A stretch of DNA of 64,000 nucleotides from Sphaerisporangium sp039871875 (GTDB taxonomy: Bacteria > Actinomycetota > Actinomycetes > Streptosporangiales > Streptosporangiaceae), in assembly GCF_039871875.1 (NCBI RefSeq), contig NZ_JBDPMD010000003.1:186001-250000 (forward strand), read 5' to 3'. This document shows positions 40,654 to 64,000 of the stretch, piece after piece. The notes beneath the pieces are model-generated. The model saw nothing but the letters and a program-made list of their open reading frames with translations. It had not been told where the DNA came from and did not search any database. Numbering within the stretch: position 1 is the first letter of the stretch; each line of letters opens with the position of its first letter. A program made the translations under genes and the position numbers.

Positions 40654-41888
40654 ATGGATAGCCATTCGTAGGTCCGGTGGTAGTCCTTGGTGCCGGTGTT
40701 GACCAGAAGGTCCCGGCCGGCGCGGGCCCGGTCGAGGATGCCCTCGTACGCCTCGACGTCGACACGCCTGTCCTGTTCGGGTACCAGGCATCTCAGGTTG
40801 GCGGGCAGCAGGCCGGCGTACTCCTCGAACGTCAGCTCGCAGCGTCCGGCGAGGTGGTCGCCGACGCGCATCGCGGCGAGTTCCTCGGCCGACCGGTGGT
40901 CGACGAGGCCGCTGAAGAACTCCGAGGAGCACCCCGAGCCGTAGGAGTACAGGCCGACGCGGGCGCCGCCGTCCAGAGGCGCGTGGTCGATGAGGCTGCA
41001 CAGCGCCAGGTACACCGACCCCGAGCACAGGTTGCCGACCATGCTCGGATAGGTCAGCGAGGGCAGCACCCGGCGGGTGAAGTCCTCCTCGGCCTGCGCG
41101 GGCGGCGTGCCGGCGAACTCCCGCATGAGCTTGCGGTGCGCCGCCTTGACCATGCCGGCGAACGGCGTGTGCATGGCCAGGTAGTCGAAGGTGGTCGCGA
41201 AGTCCACGTCCTCGACGCGGGAGCGGTAGTCCTCGAAGCAGTTGGTCAGGCAGTCCAGGTAGGCGAACAGCGAGCGGTCGGAGTCGGCGATGTCGAACGT
41301 CGGGGCCGGGCGCGCCGAGTCCATCGTCTCGTAGCTGTGGTTGCCGAACGCGCCGAGGTCCACGGTGAGCACCCGGGGGTCCTCGCCGATCAGGACGGCG
41401 GCGGCGCCCGCGCCCGTGGCGGGCTCGGCGTACTGGCCCCGCTCGTCGACCAGCGCCACGTCCGTCGCGATGACCAGGGCCTTCGCGCCGGGCGATATGC
41501 CGGACGCGACGTACGCCACGGCCATCTGCACGGCCGCGGTGGCCGCGTAGCACGCCTGCTTGACCTCGACCACCCGGCAGGTCGTGGGCAGCCCCAGGTA
41601 CTCGTGCACGTAGGACGCCACGGACTTGCTGTAGTCCAGGCCGGACTCGGTGGAGGTGATCAGCAGCTCGACGCGGTCCTTCTCCGCGGGCTCCAGCCGG
41701 TCGATCACCGGTCTGGCGGCGTTGACGGCGTTGGTCACCGGGTCCTCGAACGGCAGGCCGACCGACCGGTTGCGCATCATCAGGTTGCCCATGCGGTCCA
41801 CGTCCAGGCCCCGCCCCTCGAACAGGGCGCGCACCGGGATCTGGGCCACGCCGCAGTAGACGTTCAGCGCCTCGATGCCGGCCGTCAT
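40650..41888 (-). CDS. HMG-CoA synthase homologue (LnmM-type beta-branching enzyme)
   Basis: HMGS of 412 aa that adds an ACP-bound acyl carbanion to the beta-keto group of the PKS chain. The catalytic set is intact: Glu in TSTESGLDYSKS, Cys in VEVKQACYAATAAVQ, His in LAMHTPFAGMVKAAH. Matches the LnmM/PksG/CurD class rather than primary mevalonate HMGS in its company. Starts by ATGA overlap with ACP 2 and ends by ATGA overlap with ACP 1, placing it between the two donor carriers. Confidence 0.93.
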   Translation of the reverse strand: MTAGIEALNVYCGVAQIPVRALFEGRGLDVDRMGNLMMRNRSVGLPFEDPVTNAVNAARPVIDRLEPAEKDRVELLITSTESGLDYSKSVASYVHEYLGLPTTCRVVEVKQACYAATAAVQMAVAYVASGISPGAKALVIATDVALVDERGQYAEPATGAGAAAVLIGEDPRVLTVDLGAFGNHSYETMDSARPAPTFDIADSDRSLFAYLDCLTNCFEDYRSRVEDVDFATTFDYLAMHTPFAGMVKAAHRKLMREFAGTPPAQAEEDFTRRVLPSLTYPSMVGNLCSGSVYLALCSLIDHAPLDGGARVGLYSYGSGCSSEFFSGLVDHRSAEELAAMRVGDHLAGRCELTFEEYAGLLPANLRCLVPEQDRRVDVEAYEGILDRARAGRDLLVNTGTKDYHRTYEWLSI

Positions 41889-42121
41889 GAGACACGCTCC
41901 GCGAGGACGTCCACCAGCGCGTCCACGTTCGGCACGTCGCGGAAGTCCGACAGCGGGGCCCGCAGGCCGAGGCGGTCGAGCACGCCGAGGAGGATCTCGA
42001 CGCGGTCCACCGAGTCGGCACCGAGGTCCTTCAGGTGCAGGTCGCCGGATATGCGGGCCGAGGGGAGGATCTCGGCGATCTGCTGGTGCACCACCAGCTC
42101 GACGTCGTCACGCATCGTCAT
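41885..42121 (-). CDS. Discrete acyl carrier protein (ACP 2, LnmL-like)
   Basis: ACP of 78 aa with the site LKDLGADSVDRVEIL. The ATG at 42121 has a perfect AGGAGG five bases upstream; other in-frame starts (42127 GTG, 42115 ATG) lack good spacing. It begins inside the last 14 bp of the LnmK-like gene, suggesting that it is the LnmL-type carrier that LnmK charges. Its stop overlaps the HMGS start. Confidence 0.9.
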   Translation of the reverse strand: MTMRDDVELVVHQQIAEILPSARISGDLHLKDLGADSVDRVEILLGVLDRLGLRAPLSDFRDVPNVDALVDVLAERVS

Positions 42122-43069
42122 GAGCACCTCCTGTCGAGAGCACGTGCAGGGTGCTGACCGCGAGTGTCCGGCCGGAGTCCCGGTCGCGGATCACCAGGTT
42201 CACGATCTCGTCGCCGGGCGCGTCCGCCGTGCCCCAAGCGTCCATCGAGACGCGCAGCACCGAGTCGGCGTCGGCGTTGCCGAGGTAGCAGAGGCGGTGG
42301 TCGAGCACGACCCGGTCGAGGAACGCCGCGGTGTCGCGGCCGAGCCGCCGCCAGAACCGCAGCAGCGCCCAATCGATGATCGAGAAGTACGAGGCGAAGT
42401 ACAGCAGGCCGACGCCGTTGAGGTCGCGGGACGGCTCCACCGGGTAGTCCACGGTGAACCCCGGGGCGAGCGGCACGCGGCCGGCGGGCAGGCCGTCCAG
42501 GAAGGTCAGCCGGTTCCTGGCGTGGTTGTAGACGCGCCGGGGCGAGTAGGCGTCGGGGAGCCGCGGCAGGTGGTCGTGCCGGAAGCCCACCGGGGACGAC
42601 TTCACGAGGTCCTCGTTGCTCCCGGGGCGGCTCCTGGTGATCCACCGGTTGTAGTTCTCGACGTAGATGCACCGCGGGTCGTCGAACCGGTAGAAGGCGT
42701 CGGGGTCGACGGGCCCGGCCCGCGAGCCCTCGGGACGCACCTCGTGCAGGGTCAGGATGGACTCGCTGCCGAAGTCGAACAGGCGTGAGGTGACGTCCAG
42801 GCGGTCGCCGAAGGTGAGCCCGTTGACGTGCATGCCGCGGCTCGCCCTGATGTGGAAGTAGTAGAAGGACAGGTACGTCGGCGCGCCGTCGGCGTTGGTG
42901 GCGTCGAAGGCGTTGGTGCCGCACAGCTCGCTGACGGTCTCCCACGTCCAGTCGCCGAGGTTGCCGACGAACAGCGAGTTGTGGCCGCACATGCCGGGTT
43001 TCACCAGCACCGACCTGCGTGCGGTGCTGCCGTCGCCACCGCGCTCGGGCGCGGCGGTCGTGAAGACGC

Positions 43070-43073
<4 letters not shown>
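42108..43073 (-). CDS. LnmK-type bifunctional acyltransferase/decarboxylase
   Basis: Double-hotdog protein of 321 aa of the LnmK family. In leinamycin LnmK loads methylmalonyl from CoA onto an ACP (LnmL) and decarboxylates it to propionyl-ACP for beta-branching. The N-terminal hallmark PGMCGHNSLFVGNLGDWTWE is strong, followed by FYYFHIRASRGMHVNGLTFG. The second hotdog follows after about residue 160 (VNLVIRDRDSGRTLAVSTLH near the end). The ATG overlaps the PKS stop as ATGA (43070-43073). It is one of the best markers of a leinamycin-family cluster. Confidence 0.9.

Positions 43074-64000
<20,927 letters not shown>

Noticed and set aside
40650..41888. Mevalonate-pathway HMG-CoA synthase
   Set aside because: No other mevalonate genes are present, and it lies between two discrete ACPs in a PKS operon.

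Overview
The window is very GC-rich DNA with GTG/TTG starts, four-base stop/start overlaps, LuxR-type regulators and an XRE/DUF397 gene pair, all typical of a filamentous actinomycete. I cannot name the species. About two thirds of the window belongs to one biosynthetic gene cluster, which runs off the right edge.

Left flank (1-7.4 kb): a sugar-acid catabolic operon (alcohol dehydrogenase, SDR, IlvD/Edd-type dehydratase) with a visible promoter/operator and a LacI regulator cut by the left edge. Then come a lower-GC pair (unknown protein plus DUF488), an RNA 2'-phosphotransferase, and (7.4-12 kb) a 1553-residue membrane NACHT protein fused to a metallopeptidase-like region that lacks its catalytic Glu. 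From 12.1 to 18.5 kb there are three LuxR-family regulators and a secreted serine protease. A LmbE-type deacetylase and a perfect 17-bp-arm hairpin (19.5 kb) close this part.

Biosynthetic cluster (about 19.5 kb to beyond 64 kb): reading leftward from the right edge, one transcription unit encodes an AT-less (trans-AT) polyketide synthase of more than 6970 residues. Its end is KS-ACP-ACP-DUF-SH-TE, the sulfur-installing terminal module known from leinamycin LnmJ. Coupled to it by short overlaps are a LnmK-type acyltransferase/decarboxylase, an ACP, an HMG-CoA synthase homologue, a second ACP and a ketosynthase whose nucleophile is Ser (malonyl-ACP decarboxylase type). DUF3224 and a terminator follow. 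An FAD monooxygenase and DUF1697 protein come next. From 31.3 to 36.8 kb lies a block that does not look biosynthetic (RsbW-like kinase, WhiJ-like XRE/DUF397 pair, LysR/MFS pair, beta-propeller-like protein). The cluster resumes with an acyl-AMP ligase, a DHA2 exporter, a P450 and an acyl-CoA carboxylase beta subunit. Then comes a chlorination operon (DUF6039-like protein, A-PCP didomain with a threonine-like code, SyrB2-type halogenase with the HxA iron site, SyrC/CmaE-type Cys aminoacyltransferase) and a CRP/FNR regulator (LnmO-like).

How it may work together: the A-PCP would load threonine, the halogenase would chlorinate it, and the SyrC-like enzyme would pass it to an assembly line outside the window. 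The PKS extends the chain. HMGS with its ACPs would add beta-branches, possibly of two kinds (acetate via the Ser-KS, propionate via LnmK). The DUF-SH domains would add sulfur and the TE would release the product. Four nearly identical 16-bp palindromes (TGCTCA-N4-TGAGCA), three of them about 42-44 bp ahead of a likely transcription start, look like the operators of the CRP/FNR protein and tie these units into one regulon.
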